Notes: generated by a model not told the origin, from the sequence alone. 64,000 nt of DNA from CAVPUA01 sp963708805 (GCA_963708805.1 CAVPUA010000003.1:248001-312000), one strand, 5' to 3'; positions 42,368-53,221 are shown, numbered from the stretch's first letter. Numbers and translations: made by a program.

Positions 42368-43984
42368 TCAGCTGGGGCAGACGGTCGGCAGAGATGCCTG
42401 GCTCGGAGCGGAATCCGGTTGCCCGTCGGGATAGCTGAGCGTGGCCAGGGCGAAGTTCTCGCCGCAGGTGCCCAGAGTGGGTGAGGACAGCTGGACGTTC
42501 ACCGACGCGACTTCGTACTCGTCGCCGTCGAAGAACGCGATGAGGCCGCTGCCGCTGGCGGTCGTCGCCTGCCAGGACGACCACGTCATGTTGTAGAGGA
42601 AGTTGAAGTTGTCGCAGTCCAGAAGCACCTGGATGGCTTCGGGCCCGAACTGGGCCGGCGGGTTGTCGCAGTTCAGGATGCTGACGTTGGCCACCGGCGG
42701 AGTGCTTGCCGTGGCGAGGACGTAGCCGGCGACGTCGGCAATCAGGTCCGTCGGATTCGGCGAGCCGTTGAACAGCGAGACCTGGCCGTCAGCGCCGACC
42801 GGTGCGATCACCAGGTTCGCGACGGTCTGGGACGGGACGAAGTTCAGGTTGGACACGACCGGCTGCGTCCCCCCATGGGCGTACGCGGTGATGTAGCCGT
42901 TGTTCTGGGGGTTGGTGACCGTGACGTTCAAGATCACTGCGGCGACTCCGCTGGCCGGGACACCGGACCGTCCTTCGACCTGAAGGGCCTCGGTGGCGAA
43001 GCCGGCCAGCGGCGGCGGCGAGTCGTCGATGAAGTCGGCGGTGCCCGAGCCGTCACGCGTGTCGAGCATGCGAGCAGGAGTCAACGGTTGGGTCGAGCCG
43101 ACCGCGGCCGGCGTACCGCCGGGGACGAAGTAACCGAACACATCGGCCAGCAGTTGAGTCGTGGCGGCCGAACCGTTGAACAGGGCGACCTTGCCGTCGG
43201 TGCCGATCGGCGCGGCGACCAGGTTGGGGCGGTTGACGCCGGCGGTGAAGTTCAGGTTCGACGAGTCGGGCTGAGTGGCGCCGTCGGCGAAGGCGGTGAT
43301 GTAGCCGCTCGCGCCCGGAGTGACCGCGGTGATGTTCAGCAGCGCCTCGGTCGCGCCCACAGGGACGCCACCCTGACCGGCAACCGCGAACGTGGTCGTG
43401 CCGAGGCTCCCCGGCGCGCTCCCCCCGGTCCCGTTGCGGGTGTCGAGCAGGCGGGAGGGTGTCAGGGACACGAAGGCACCGGGATCGGTCGGGGTGCCCG
43501 CCTCGTAGTAGCCGTCGATGTCAACCAGTAGCTGCGTCGTTCCCGGTGAGCCGTTGAAGAAGTCGACGACCCCGTTGCTGCCGATCGGCACGACGACCAG
43601 GTTCGGGACCGTGTCGCGACCGTTGAAGTTGACGTTCGAGGCCGTGGGCTGCGCCGTCTGGTCGGCGTAGGCGCTGATGTAACCGGGTGCGGTCGGGTTG
43701 GTCACGGTCACGTTCAACACCACGGCCGACGCGTCCGCCGCATCCGGGACGGCACCGGTACCGGTGACCACAAGCGAGCGCGTTCCCGACGGCGCGATGC
43801 CGCCGTTGGTCTCGTTTCGGGTGTCGAGCAGTCGCATCGGAGTGAGCGCCACGTAGGTGCCCGGGTCCGGGGCGGGGACGGCACTGGCCGGGCTGATCGC
43901 CACGACGCCGGCCACCACCGAGAATCCCATTGCGAGAACTGCCAACTGCACTACCGAGCGTCGACCGATCACTGCGCTATCCAC
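42368..43984 (-). CDS. Secreted protein with three tandem ~130-residue repeats
   Basis: 538 residues. Residues 1-35 are a signal peptide (LAVLAMGFSVVAGVVAISPA, cut near ASA-VPAP). Three repeats follow (about 45-165, 168-293, 305-430), each opening with the pattern LTPxRLLDTRNGTG and containing LNVTVTNPTAPGYISAYADQ, SNLNF and LFNGSxGTTQLLxDVxGY. A non-repeated C-terminal region (about 435-538) has several Cys, for example LNCDNPPAQFG and LLDCDNFNF. The repeat is common in extracellular actinobacterial proteins of unknown role and probably adhesive or matrix binding. Confidence 0.75.
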   Translation of the reverse strand: MDSAVIGRRSVVQLAVLAMGFSVVAGVVAISPASAVPAPDPGTYVALTPMRLLDTRNETNGGIAPSGTRSLVVTGTGAVPDAADASAVVLNVTVTNPTAPGYISAYADQTAQPTASNVNFNGRDTVPNLVVVPIGSNGVVDFFNGSPGTTQLLVDIDGYYEAGTPTDPGAFVSLTPSRLLDTRNGTGGSAPGSLGTTTFAVAGQGGVPVGATEALLNITAVTPGASGYITAFADGATQPDSSNLNFTAGVNRPNLVAAPIGTDGKVALFNGSAATTQLLADVFGYFVPGGTPAAVGSTQPLTPARMLDTRDGSGTADFIDDSPPPLAGFATEALQVEGRSGVPASGVAAVILNVTVTNPQNNGYITAYAHGGTQPVVSNLNFVPSQTVANLVIAPVGADGQVSLFNGSPNPTDLIADVAGYVLATASTPPVANVSILNCDNPPAQFGPEAIQVLLDCDNFNFLYNMTWSSWQATTASGSGLIAFFDGDEYEVASVNVQLSSPTLGTCGENFALATLSYPDGQPDSAPSQASLPTVCPS

Positions 43985-44102
43985 CCGTCGCCTGCGCCGC
44001 TCAACGTAAGAGCGTCATGTGAAACGGACCGTACACGAGAGCACACGCGATCGAGACGCGACTGGCTGTCATCGACAAAGTTCAGTGCGTGATGTCGGTT
44101 GG

Positions 44103-44175
44103 TGCGCCCGGCAGGATTCGAACCTGCAACCTCTTGATCCGTAGTCAAGTGCTCTATCCGTTGAGCTACGGGCGC
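44103..44175 (-). tRNA. tRNA-Arg (ACG)
   Basis: 73 bases. Acceptor GCGCCCG/CGGGCGC, D arm, anticodon loop CTACGGA with anticodon ACG, and T arm with GGTTCGAATCC are all present. CCA is encoded at 44100-44102. It reads CGU/CGC Arg codons after A34-to-inosine editing. Confidence 0.95.
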
Positions 44176-44275
44176 GTACGGTCGTGCGGAAAGTACCTGT
44201 CGTACACCTCGAAGTGCGACACGCGAGTCTAGCGAACGCGCGCGGGCACCCCGAAACCGTGGGTCGGTGCACGGG

Positions 44276-44365
44276 CGGAGGCTCCGGGATTCGAACCCGG
44301 GATGGGCTTGAGACCCAAACCGCATTAGCAGTGCGGCGCCATAGACCAGACTAGGCGAAGCCTCC
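44276..44365 (-). tRNA. tRNA-Ser (GCT)
   Basis: 90 bases with the long variable arm of tRNA-Ser. Acceptor GGAGGCT/AGCCTCC, anticodon loop CTGCTAA (GCT) and T loop GGTTCGAATCC are intact. Reads AGC/AGT Ser codons. It lies 100 bases from tRNA-Arg on the same strand. Confidence 0.95.
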
Positions 44366-44439
44366 CGATGCGAGCCCCGCATGATCACGAGGCCCAGCGG
44401 GGAAGCCTACAAGCACTGCGGGGTGGTCCCCAAAACGGG

Positions 44440-46221
44440 TCAGTGCCGCCCGACCAGCTTCTTGAGCATCCGTGGCCGGACCAGGAACGCCTCGGCCTCG
44501 AGCGCCGCGACGGCGATGCGCGGGATGTCACGTGCGGCGGGGAACGAGAGGAATCGTGGTTCCCAGTACGGCCGGAACTTCACGTTGAACCGGTACAGCG
44601 ACTCGATCTGCCAGAACCGCGACAGGAAGATGATCGTGCCGCGCCATAGGCGCAGCACCGGTCCCGCGCCGATCCGCTCCCCGCGCTCGATCGCGTCGCG
44701 GAACACGGCGAAGTTCAGCGAGACCCGTCGAACGCCCAGCGTCGGCGCCTGGTTCATCACCTCGGTGATCATGAACTCGTTCAGGCCGTTGTCGGCCGAG
44801 CGGTCGCGGCGCATGAGATCGAGCGACAGTCCATCGCTGCCCCACGGCACGAAGTTCAGCAGCCCACGCAGCCGACCGTCCAGATGGGCGGTCGCCATCA
44901 CCGACTGGCAGTCGGACGGGTCGCCCAGGCGCGAGAGCGCCATCGAGAAGCCCCGCTCGACGGCCGCGCCACGCCACGCGTCGGCGACCTTGATCAACTC
45001 GAGCAGCTCGTCACGAGGGATGTCCGCGGCGCGGCGCACCTTGACCTCGTAGCCGGCGCGGCCGACGCGGGTGCAGGCCTGGCGGACGCCGCGCATCGGC
45101 CGTCCCTCGAGGGTGAAGTCGCAGACGTCCACGATGGCCTCGTCGCCGAGGGCGTAGGCCGACAGGTCGTACTCACGCTTGAACACGGTGGCGCCGAGCT
45201 CACTGCAGCCCATGACCGCCGGCGTCCAGCCGTACTCGTCGACGAGTTCGCGGTAGGACGCGATCGCACCCGGCCACGCCTCGGGGTCGCCGATGGGATC
45301 GCCCGAGGCGAGGGCGACGCCTTGGACGACCCGGTAGGTGATCGCCGCCTTGCCGCTGGCCGACCACACCACCGACTTGTCACGGCGCAGCGCGAAGTAG
45401 CCGAGCGAATCGCGTTCGCCCTGCTTGTCCAGCAGGTCGCGCAGCCGCTCCTCGTCGCCCAGAGACAGGCGGGCGATCGGCTCGGACGGCCGCAGGATCA
45501 ACAGCGCCACGACGACCACCGTCGTGAGGCCGAACGCCAGCAACGTCCCGAAGAAGACGTCGGTGAATCGATCACCGACGAGGCGAACCGGTCCGGAGGC
45601 ACCGAACAGCCCGTAGACGACCGTCTGCAGGCGCTCGCCGAAGGACGGGTGACCGACGACGTGCCGCGGATTGGCCCAGAGCATGACCATGCCGGCCACC
45701 AGCGCCACGAACACGAACTGGACGAAGACCCGCACGGCGAACCACCGCGTCGTCGGATCGGACTTGGCGCGAAACTGCGAGCGGGCAGTGATCAGCAGGA
45801 TCAGGAAGGCGATCGACACGATCGACTCGCCGATGTGATGCGCCTTGATGACGTGCGCGAAGATCATCACGACGGTGACGCCGACGCCCATGCGCCAGGC
45901 CCGGCGCTTGCGCTTTCGAAGACCGGCGGCCACCCGCAGCAACAGCAGGCCGGACACCGCCACCACCGCGGACGCCGCGGCCGTGGCCGGCACCGGGATG
46001 ACCTGGGTGAGGTCGTGAACGCGCATCCGCTCGCTGCGCACCAGCGCCTCGAACAGCGTCAGCAGGCCGACCAGGGCCGCGAGGGCCGACAGCAGTCTCG
46101 GCGCCATCCGCAGATAGCGGGCCCGGAACCGTTCGCCTCTGGTCGGGGCCGACGCGGTCGGACGCTCGTGCGCCGTCGTGGACACGCCCGGCAACTCCTT
46201 CATCACAGGCGGCGGCCTCAT
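44440..46221 (-). CDS. MprF-like phosphatidylglycerol lysyltransferase-type (DUF2156) membrane protein
   Basis: 593 residues. About six membrane segments occupy residues 35-245, then a cytoplasmic GNAT-fold DUF2156 domain (residues 255-590) with YFALRRDKSVVWSASGKAAI, FTLEGRPMRGVRQACTRVGR and GLSLDLMRRDRSADNGLNEF. Relatives transfer aminoacyl groups from aminoacyl-tRNA to phosphatidylglycerol, altering surface charge and resistance to cationic peptides. Lysine use is not provable here. Start ATG 46221; ATG 46203 is also possible. Confidence 0.8.
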   Translation of the reverse strand: MRPPPVMKELPGVSTTAHERPTASAPTRGERFRARYLRMAPRLLSALAALVGLLTLFEALVRSERMRVHDLTQVIPVPATAAASAVVAVSGLLLLRVAAGLRKRKRRAWRMGVGVTVVMIFAHVIKAHHIGESIVSIAFLILLITARSQFRAKSDPTTRWFAVRVFVQFVFVALVAGMVMLWANPRHVVGHPSFGERLQTVVYGLFGASGPVRLVGDRFTDVFFGTLLAFGLTTVVVVALLILRPSEPIARLSLGDEERLRDLLDKQGERDSLGYFALRRDKSVVWSASGKAAITYRVVQGVALASGDPIGDPEAWPGAIASYRELVDEYGWTPAVMGCSELGATVFKREYDLSAYALGDEAIVDVCDFTLEGRPMRGVRQACTRVGRAGYEVKVRRAADIPRDELLELIKVADAWRGAAVERGFSMALSRLGDPSDCQSVMATAHLDGRLRGLLNFVPWGSDGLSLDLMRRDRSADNGLNEFMITEVMNQAPTLGVRRVSLNFAVFRDAIERGERIGAGPVLRLWRGTIIFLSRFWQIESLYRFNVKFRPYWEPRFLSFPAARDIPRIAVAALEAEAFLVRPRMLKKLVGRH

Positions 46222-46313
46222 TGCCGCTTAACACGCCTGGTGAAGGCTAACGCTTGGAGCCCCAGCAACCCCAGAGATCACATGGCCAATCCTCAGGGGA
46301 GATCACGGGCAGA

Positions 46314-46952
46314 TCAGGACCGCGATTCGATGAGCGGGATCACCACCGTGTCCATGATCTCGATCAGATCGGCCGCGGTGACCGGTTCACGTTGCAGGAT
46401 GACCCGATGGGTGAGGACGGCCGGGATCACGTCGGCGACCAGGTCGCACACCGCCTCGGGTCGCACCTCGCCGCGCGCCACCCCACGCCGCAGCAGACCG
46501 AGAATCGCCGTACGGCGCGGCTCCTGGAACCGGTCGTCGATGGCCCGGGCGAGTTCGGGGTCGGTGGCCGCCTCGCACTTGACGGCACGCATGGCGTCGC
46601 CGGCGGGGCTGTTCAGCACGTCGGAGATGGCCGCCGCGATGGCGTGCAGCGCCTCGGCCGTCGTGAGGTCGTCGGCGATCTCGAAGGGCACCAGTCCGCA
46701 TTGCTGGGCGGTCGGCAGTCCGGCACAGAGGGCGTCCAGGACGAGTTCCTGCTTGGTGTTCCAGCGCCGGTAGATGCTCGCCTTACCGGTCCGCGCCCGG
46801 GCGGCGACGGCCTCGACGCTGAGCGCGAGATAGCCGACCTCGGACAGCTCGACATAGGCGGCATCCAGGATCGCGTCCTCGAGCACGGCCCCACGGCGGC
46901 GAGTCAGCGCGTGGACCGCGAGTTCATCTGACTGTTGCGCGCTCGCCGTCAC
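46314..46952 (-). CDS. TetR-family transcriptional regulator
   Basis: 212 residues. The N-terminal HTH is ILDAAYVELSEVGYLALSVE, AVAARARTGKASIYRRWNTK, a standard TetR recognition helix. The C-terminal ligand domain resembles TetR_C_16-type proteins. It diverges from an MFS exporter, and the region between carries two inverted 19-base sites. The likely role is repression of the exporter and itself. Confidence 0.88.
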   Translation of the reverse strand: MTASAQQSDELAVHALTRRRGAVLEDAILDAAYVELSEVGYLALSVEAVAARARTGKASIYRRWNTKQELVLDALCAGLPTAQQCGLVPFEIADDLTTAEALHAIAAAISDVLNSPAGDAMRAVKCEAATDPELARAIDDRFQEPRRTAILGLLRRGVARGEVRPEAVCDLVADVIPAVLTHRVILQREPVTAADLIEIMDTVVIPLIESRS

Positions 46953-47022
46953 GTTGTCAGACCCTCCGTCCAGAATCGTCGTAGTTGCGGCTGAACTTTC
47001 GAAGTTGAACGATCAGCAATAG

Positions 47023-47085
47023 TGCACGGTTGCGTTCCCTAGAGCAAGCCTCTACGGTACCTGAAATAGGGAACGCCAGCGTGCA
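47023..47085. promoter_or_regulatory. Two inverted 19-base operator sites between tetR and MFS
   Basis: TGCACGGTTGCGTTCCCTA (47023-47041) and TAGGGAACGCCAGCGTGCA (47067-47085) are inverted copies differing at only 3 of 19 positions, with a 25-base spacer. The symmetry centre lies between the tetR start (46952) and the exporter start (47163). TetR proteins typically bind such sites. Confidence 0.7.
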
Positions 47086-47162
47086 GTAATTCGCTATGAC
47101 CCAGCTGAGAAGCTGGAACCAGGCACCAATCTGGACCCATGCCATCTGGACGGAGAACTCCC

Positions 47163-48782
47163 GTGACGGGAACACAATCAGACGCCGCATCGACGGCGAC
47201 GACGTCGACCTCGGCGCACGGCGTCGGGGCCGACGGGCGACGGGTCGCCCACCCGGTCGTCATCCTGTTGCTGATCGCCGGCGCTCAGCTGATGGTCGTG
47301 CTCGACGCGACGATCGTGAACATCGCGCTGCCGTCGATGGCCAAGTACTTCGACCGCAGCCAGACCGACATGACGTGGGCGCTCAACGCGTACACGCTCG
47401 CGTTCGGCGGCCTGTTGCTGCTCGGCGGACGCGCGGGCGACATCCTCGGCCGGCGGCAGATGTTCATCTTCGGCCTCGGCCTGTTCTCGGTCGGCAGCCT
47501 GCTGGGCGGTCTGGCCCCGAACTTCCAGCTACTGCTGGCCGGCCGCGTGCTCCAGGGCATCGGCGGCGCGATCGCCTCGCCCACCGCGCTGTCACTCGTG
47601 ACCACCTCGTTCCCCGAGGGCAAGGAGCGCAACCGCGCGCTGGGCGTCTACGCCGCCGTCTCCGGAGCGGGCGCCGCGCTCGGCCTGCTGCTCGGCGGAA
47701 TCCTGACCCAGTACCTCGACTGGCGGTGGGTCCTGTTCGTCAACGTGCCGATCGGCGTGATTCTGGTCGTGCTCGCGTTCCTGTACCTGCCCAACAGCGA
47801 GCGGCTCAAGGGACGCTTCGACGTGCTCGGCGCGCTGCTCTCGGTCGCCGGCATGGTCGCGCTGGTCTACGGCTTCATCAACGCCGCCCGCACCGCCTGG
47901 AGCAACGGCACGACGATGAGCAGCCTGATCGCCGGAGTCGTGCTGCTCGGCTTGTTCGTGTTCTGGGAGACCAGGTCCGCCGACCCGATGATGCCGATGC
48001 GCATCTTCGACAACCGCAGCCGGTCAGGCGCCTACATCGTCATGCTGGTCATCGGCGCCGCGATGTTCGGGATGTTCTACTTCCTGACCTTCTTCGTCCA
48101 GGGCGTCATGGGCTTCAGCGCCCTCAAGGCCGGCGTCGCGTTCCTGCCGGTCAGCGCCGTGATCATCGTCGGCTCGGGCATCGTCGCCCAGGTGCTGCCG
48201 AAGGTCGGACCCAAGCTGCTGATCGCGCTCGGCACGGTTCTGATGACCATCGCGCTGTTCTTCTACTCGACGGTCAACGCCGACTCGACCTACCTGGGCA
48301 AGATCCTCCCCGGCATGTTGATCTTGGCGGCGGGCATGGCCTGCATCTTCGTCCCGCTGACCGGCGTGGCGGTGGCGCGAGTGCGCGAGACCGACTCCGG
48401 TCTGGCGTCGGCGCTGCTCAACGTCGGCCAGCAGGTCGGCGGTTCGATCGGCCTCTCGGTCCTGGCGACGGTCGCCGCCAAGGCCGCGACCAGCTCGGGC
48501 AAGTCACACTCGGCCGAACTGGCCAAGCAGGGCAAGCAGTCGGTGCTGGCGCACTTCAGTGAGCTGGCGTCATCGGCGTCGTCGGGTCACCCGGTCTCGG
48601 CCGCGGCCCGTCAAGACAGCATGGCCGTCCGCATCTTCGACGAGGTGCAGGCGCACTCCGCGGCCGCCGGTTTCCTCACTGCCGCGATCATGGGCTGCGT
48701 GGCCGTGGTCGTCGCCGTCGTGATGATCAACGTCAAGAAGACCGATCTGCAGGGCCTCCCCGGCGGCGCACCCGTCGCCTGA
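47163..48782 (+). CDS. MFS multidrug exporter, DHA2 (EmrB/QacA) family
   Basis: 539 residues from GTG 47163, which has GGAG 9 bases ahead; ATG 47139 in frame is less likely. Fourteen membrane segments, with QLMVVLDATIVNIALPSMAK (helix 1), LLGGRAGDILGRRQMFIFGL (A motif) and AVSGAGAALGLLLGGILTQY (C motif). It exports drugs or toxic metabolites; controlled by the divergent TetR. A Ser-rich cytoplasmic loop, SSASSGHPVSAAARQDSMAV, lies before the last helix. Confidence 0.85.
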   Translation: MTGTQSDAASTATTSTSAHGVGADGRRVAHPVVILLLIAGAQLMVVLDATIVNIALPSMAKYFDRSQTDMTWALNAYTLAFGGLLLLGGRAGDILGRRQMFIFGLGLFSVGSLLGGLAPNFQLLLAGRVLQGIGGAIASPTALSLVTTSFPEGKERNRALGVYAAVSGAGAALGLLLGGILTQYLDWRWVLFVNVPIGVILVVLAFLYLPNSERLKGRFDVLGALLSVAGMVALVYGFINAARTAWSNGTTMSSLIAGVVLLGLFVFWETRSADPMMPMRIFDNRSRSGAYIVMLVIGAAMFGMFYFLTFFVQGVMGFSALKAGVAFLPVSAVIIVGSGIVAQVLPKVGPKLLIALGTVLMTIALFFYSTVNADSTYLGKILPGMLILAAGMACIFVPLTGVAVARVRETDSGLASALLNVGQQVGGSIGLSVLATVAAKAATSSGKSHSAELAKQGKQSVLAHFSELASSASSGHPVSAAARQDSMAVRIFDEVQAHSAAAGFLTAAIMGCVAVVVAVVMINVKKTDLQGLPGGAPVA

Positions 48783-48802
48783 GACCGTCCGTCCACCGAT
48801 TC

Positions 48803-48830
48803 GGCCGGTGCCCCCGTCGGGGCGCCGGCC
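48803..48830. terminator. Bidirectional terminator between MFS and sdaA
   Basis: GGCCGGTGCCCC (48803-48814) pairs with GGGGCGCCGGCC (48819-48830) around a CGTC loop, a 12-bp stem with one G-U pair, between two convergent genes and followed by GTTTCAC. Confidence 0.7.
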
Positions 48831-48847
48831 GTTTCACGTCTCGGTGG

Positions 48848-50212
<1,365 letters not shown>

Positions 50213-50258
50213 GACCCCATCGTGCACCTGTTGGCCAGCCGCGGCGCCCAACCCAGGT

Positions 50259-50322
50259 GAGTGGCCGATTCAGCGGCGAGTGGCCGCAAATTAGCGGCCA
50301 CTCGCGTGAAAATCGGCCACTC
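50259..50322. repeat. Nested palindrome with four GAGTGGCCG units
   Basis: Outer arms GAGTGGCCGATT (50259-50270) and AATCGGCCACTC (50311-50322) and inner arms CGAGTGGCCGC (50277-50287) and GCGGCCACTCG (50294-50304) are all perfect. The core GAGTGGCCG therefore occurs four times, twice in each orientation. It lies between sdaA (start) and ohr (end) and is no ordinary terminator, although it could form a cruciform or hairpin. Confidence 0.65.
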
Positions 50323-50339
50323 GCGTTGGGAAAGGGGGC

Positions 50340-50762
50340 TCAGACGGCCTTGAGGGTGACCTCGATGTTGCCGCGGGTGGCCTTCGAGTAAGGGCAGAAC
50401 TGGTGCGCGAGCTCCAGCAGCTCCTGGGCCTTCGCCAGGTCGACGCCCGGGATCTCGGCCTCGATGGCGACGGCCAGGCCGAAGCCACCGTCCTCGGACG
50501 GGCCGAACGAGACCTCGACCGTGACCGTCGAATCGGACGTGTCGATGCCCTGCGTCTTGGCTCGGTTGGCCAGCGCGCCCTGGAAGCAGGCGGCGTAGCC
50601 CGAGGCGAACAGCGTCTCGGGGTTGGCAGTCGGTTTGTCGGTCGTGCCCGGCTGCGCCAGGTCGAGGTCGATGACTCCATCGGCGCTCGTGACGTGCCCG
50701 GCGCGACCGCCGTGGGCGTCGGCCGAGGTGGTGTAGGCGACCTTGGTGAGTGCGATCGGCAT
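50340..50762 (-). CDS. ohr: Organic hydroperoxide resistance protein (Ohr/OsmC)
   Basis: 140 residues from ATG 50762, with AAAGG before it. The two redox Cys are in GYAACFQGALAN and HQFCPYSKATRGN, spaced as in Ohr. It reduces organic and lipid hydroperoxides with a thiol partner. No OhrR regulator lies next to it. The upstream frame was rejected. Confidence 0.9.
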   Translation of the reverse strand: MPIALTKVAYTTSADAHGGRAGHVTSADGVIDLDLAQPGTTDKPTANPETLFASGYAACFQGALANRAKTQGIDTSDSTVTVEVSFGPSEDGGFGLAVAIEAEIPGVDLAKAQELLELAHQFCPYSKATRGNIEVTLKAV

Positions 50763-50854
50763 GGCGAACCCTTTCGATGAGTGATGTCTAGCTCGACAAC
50801 CACCGTAGGCAGGTGCTGCTTCCCGCGCGCAGCCGGTTGGCAGAATCACAGCCC

Positions 50855-51575
50855 ATGACCGCCATCGTGGGCCGGACGCCGACCCACCAGACCGAGATCA
50901 CCACCGTCGTCGAGCTGACGCCCCGGATGCGGCGAATCACCCTGCGCGGCGAATCGCTCGTCGGCCTGGTGACCCGTCCGGCCCAGGACGTCGAGCTGAT
51001 CCTGACCGAAGAGTCAGGCCGACGGGTCAAGCGCCGCTACACGATCCGCGCCGCCCGGCCGGACACCGGCGAGTTCGACATCGACGCGCTGCTGCACGGC
51101 CACGGGCCGGGCTCGGCCTGGGCCGCGGCGGCTGAACCCGGCGACCGGACGGCATTGCTGGGCCCCCGCGGCAAACTCGAACTACGCCCGGCCGACTGGC
51201 ACCTGTTCGTCGGCGACGAATCAGCCCTGCCGGCGTTCGCGGCGATCCGCGCGGCGCTGCCCGAGGGTGAGGACGCGATCGCGGTCGTCGAGGTCGGCGA
51301 CTCCACCGATGAGGTGCGGGGTGCCTTCGACAGCAGCTCGCTGGGTGCATCGAGCGGGCGCACCAGCCGGCTATCCCGACCTGCTGGCCGCTGCCCTGCG
51401 CGAGGTCGAGCGGCCCGCCGGAACCGGGCGCGCCTACCTGCTGGGCGAGAGCCGCGCCGTCGTCGCGTTGCGGCCGCACGTCAACGATCTCGGCGTCCCC
51501 GACGACCGGATCTTTCTGAAGGGCTACTGGAACCTGGGACGCGGCGAGCGGCGCGTGCCAGGATCGACAGCATGA
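50855..51575 (+). CDS. Siderophore-interacting FAD protein (SIP; one frameshift)
   Basis: About 239 residues. FAD-binding N-terminus with RRYTIRAARPDTGEFDIDAL and the NAD(P)H side (LLGPRGKLELRPADWHLFVG, GDESALPAFAAIRAAL) mark a SIP/ViuB family ferric-siderophore reductase. The frame breaks near 51342; removing one T restores RWVHRAGAPAGYPDLLAAAL, and the end is FLKGYWNLGRGERRVPG, ending at TGA 51573-51575. The pgm ATG overlaps that stop. GGCAGAAT precedes the ATG 50855. Confidence 0.85.
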
Positions 51576-53221
51576 GCGATGACCTGATTGACGACCGCGC
51601 CGGAACGCCCGCCCAGCCGTCCGACCTCGTCGACGTCGCGAAGTTGATCACCGCGTACTACAGCGAGCATCCCGATCCCTCCGTGCCCGAGCAACGGGTC
51701 AGCTTCGGCACGTCCGGGCACCGCGGCTCGGCCTTCAGGATCGCGTTCAACGAGGATCACATCGTCGCGACCACGCAGGCGATCTGCGAGTACCGCAAGG
51801 GTCAAGGCATCGACGGACCGCTCTTCCTCGGGGCCGACACCCACGCGCTGTCCGAACCCGCCACGGTCAGCGCGATCGAGGTCTTGATCGCCAACGAGGT
51901 GATCGTCTTCGTCGACTCGCGCGGCGGGTTCACCCCGACGCCCAGCGTCAGCCGCGCCATCCTCGCCCACAATGCCGACAATGCCCAAACGCGGTCGAAG
52001 GCGGACGGCATCGTCGTCACGCCCTCGCACAACCCGCCCGCCGACGGAGGCTTCAAGTACAACCCGCCCGACGGCGGACCGGCAGGCACCGAGATCACCG
52101 GCTGGATCCAGGACCGCGCGAACCAGCTGCTGGCCAATGGTCTGGACGGCGTCAAACGAATCCCCTACTCCCGGGCGCGGCCGGCAACGATCGGCTTCGA
52201 CTTCCTCGACACCTACGTCGGTGCGCTCGAGCAGGCGATCGACATCGGTGCGATCCGCGCGGCGAACATCCGCATCGGCGCCGACCCGCTCGGCGGGGCG
52301 AGCGTCGGCTACTGGGGGGAGATCGCCGACCGCTACGGGCTCGAGCTGACCGTCGTGAACCCCACCGTCGACCGGACGTTCGGCTTCATGACCCTCGACT
52401 GGGACGGCAAGATCAGAATGGACTGCTCGTCGCCGTACGCGATGGCGTCCTTGATCAAGAAGCAGCACGACTACGACATCGCCACCGGCAACGACACCGA
52501 CTCCGACCGACACGGCATCGTCACGCCCGACGGCGGCCTGATGAACCCGAACCACTACCTCGCGGTGGCGATCCAGTATCTGTACGGCCATCGCACCGGT
52601 TGGTCGGCCGGCGCCGCCATCGGCAAGACGCTCGTCAGCTCGTCGATGATCGACCGCGTGGCCGACGATCTCGGACGTACCTTGCTCGAGGTACCGGTCG
52701 GCTTCAAGTGGTTCGTGCCGGGGTTGCTGGACGGCTCGGTCGCCTTCGGCGGCGAGGAGAGCGCCGGGGCGTCGTTCCTGCAGCGCGACGGATCGGTGTG
52801 GACGACCGACAAAGACGGCATCCTGCTGTGCCTGCTCGCGTCCGAGATCACGGCGGCGACCGGCCAGACTCCGTCGCAGCTCTACGGCGAACTGACCGCG
52901 AAACATGGCGCTCCGGCGTACGCCCGCATCGACTCACCGGCCACCCGCGAGCAGAAGGCGGTGCTGGCGAAGCTGTCGCCGGAGCAGGTCAGCGCCGATG
53001 AGCTGGCCGGCGAGAAGATCACCGCGAAGCTGACGACGGCGCCCGGAAACGGTGCATCGATCGGCGGCCTGAAGGTGACGACCGAGTCCGGATGGTTCGC
53101 CGCCCGACCCTCGGGCACCGAAGATGTCTACAAGCTCTACGCCGAGTCGTTCCGGGGTCCGGAGCACCTCGCGCAGATCCAGGACGAGGCCCGCCAGATA
53201 GTCGGCGCCGCTCTCGGGTAA
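51572..53221 (+). CDS. pgm: Phosphoglucomutase (alpha-D-phosphohexomutase family)
   Basis: 549 residues. The phosphoserine loop TPSHNPP (Ser about 152), Mg-binding GNDTDSDRHGIVTPDGG, sugar-binding GGEESAGASF and phosphate-binding ARPSGTEDVYKLYAESF are all intact. It interconverts glucose 1- and 6-phosphate for glycogen, trehalose and cell-wall sugar synthesis. The length matches actinobacterial PGMs. It is translated immediately after the SIP gene with an ATGA overlap, an unrelated pairing. Confidence 0.93.
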   Translation: MSDDLIDDRAGTPAQPSDLVDVAKLITAYYSEHPDPSVPEQRVSFGTSGHRGSAFRIAFNEDHIVATTQAICEYRKGQGIDGPLFLGADTHALSEPATVSAIEVLIANEVIVFVDSRGGFTPTPSVSRAILAHNADNAQTRSKADGIVVTPSHNPPADGGFKYNPPDGGPAGTEITGWIQDRANQLLANGLDGVKRIPYSRARPATIGFDFLDTYVGALEQAIDIGAIRAANIRIGADPLGGASVGYWGEIADRYGLELTVVNPTVDRTFGFMTLDWDGKIRMDCSSPYAMASLIKKQHDYDIATGNDTDSDRHGIVTPDGGLMNPNHYLAVAIQYLYGHRTGWSAGAAIGKTLVSSSMIDRVADDLGRTLLEVPVGFKWFVPGLLDGSVAFGGEESAGASFLQRDGSVWTTDKDGILLCLLASEITAATGQTPSQLYGELTAKHGAPAYARIDSPATREQKAVLAKLSPEQVSADELAGEKITAKLTTAPGNGASIGGLKVTTESGWFAARPSGTEDVYKLYAESFRGPEHLAQIQDEARQIVGAALG

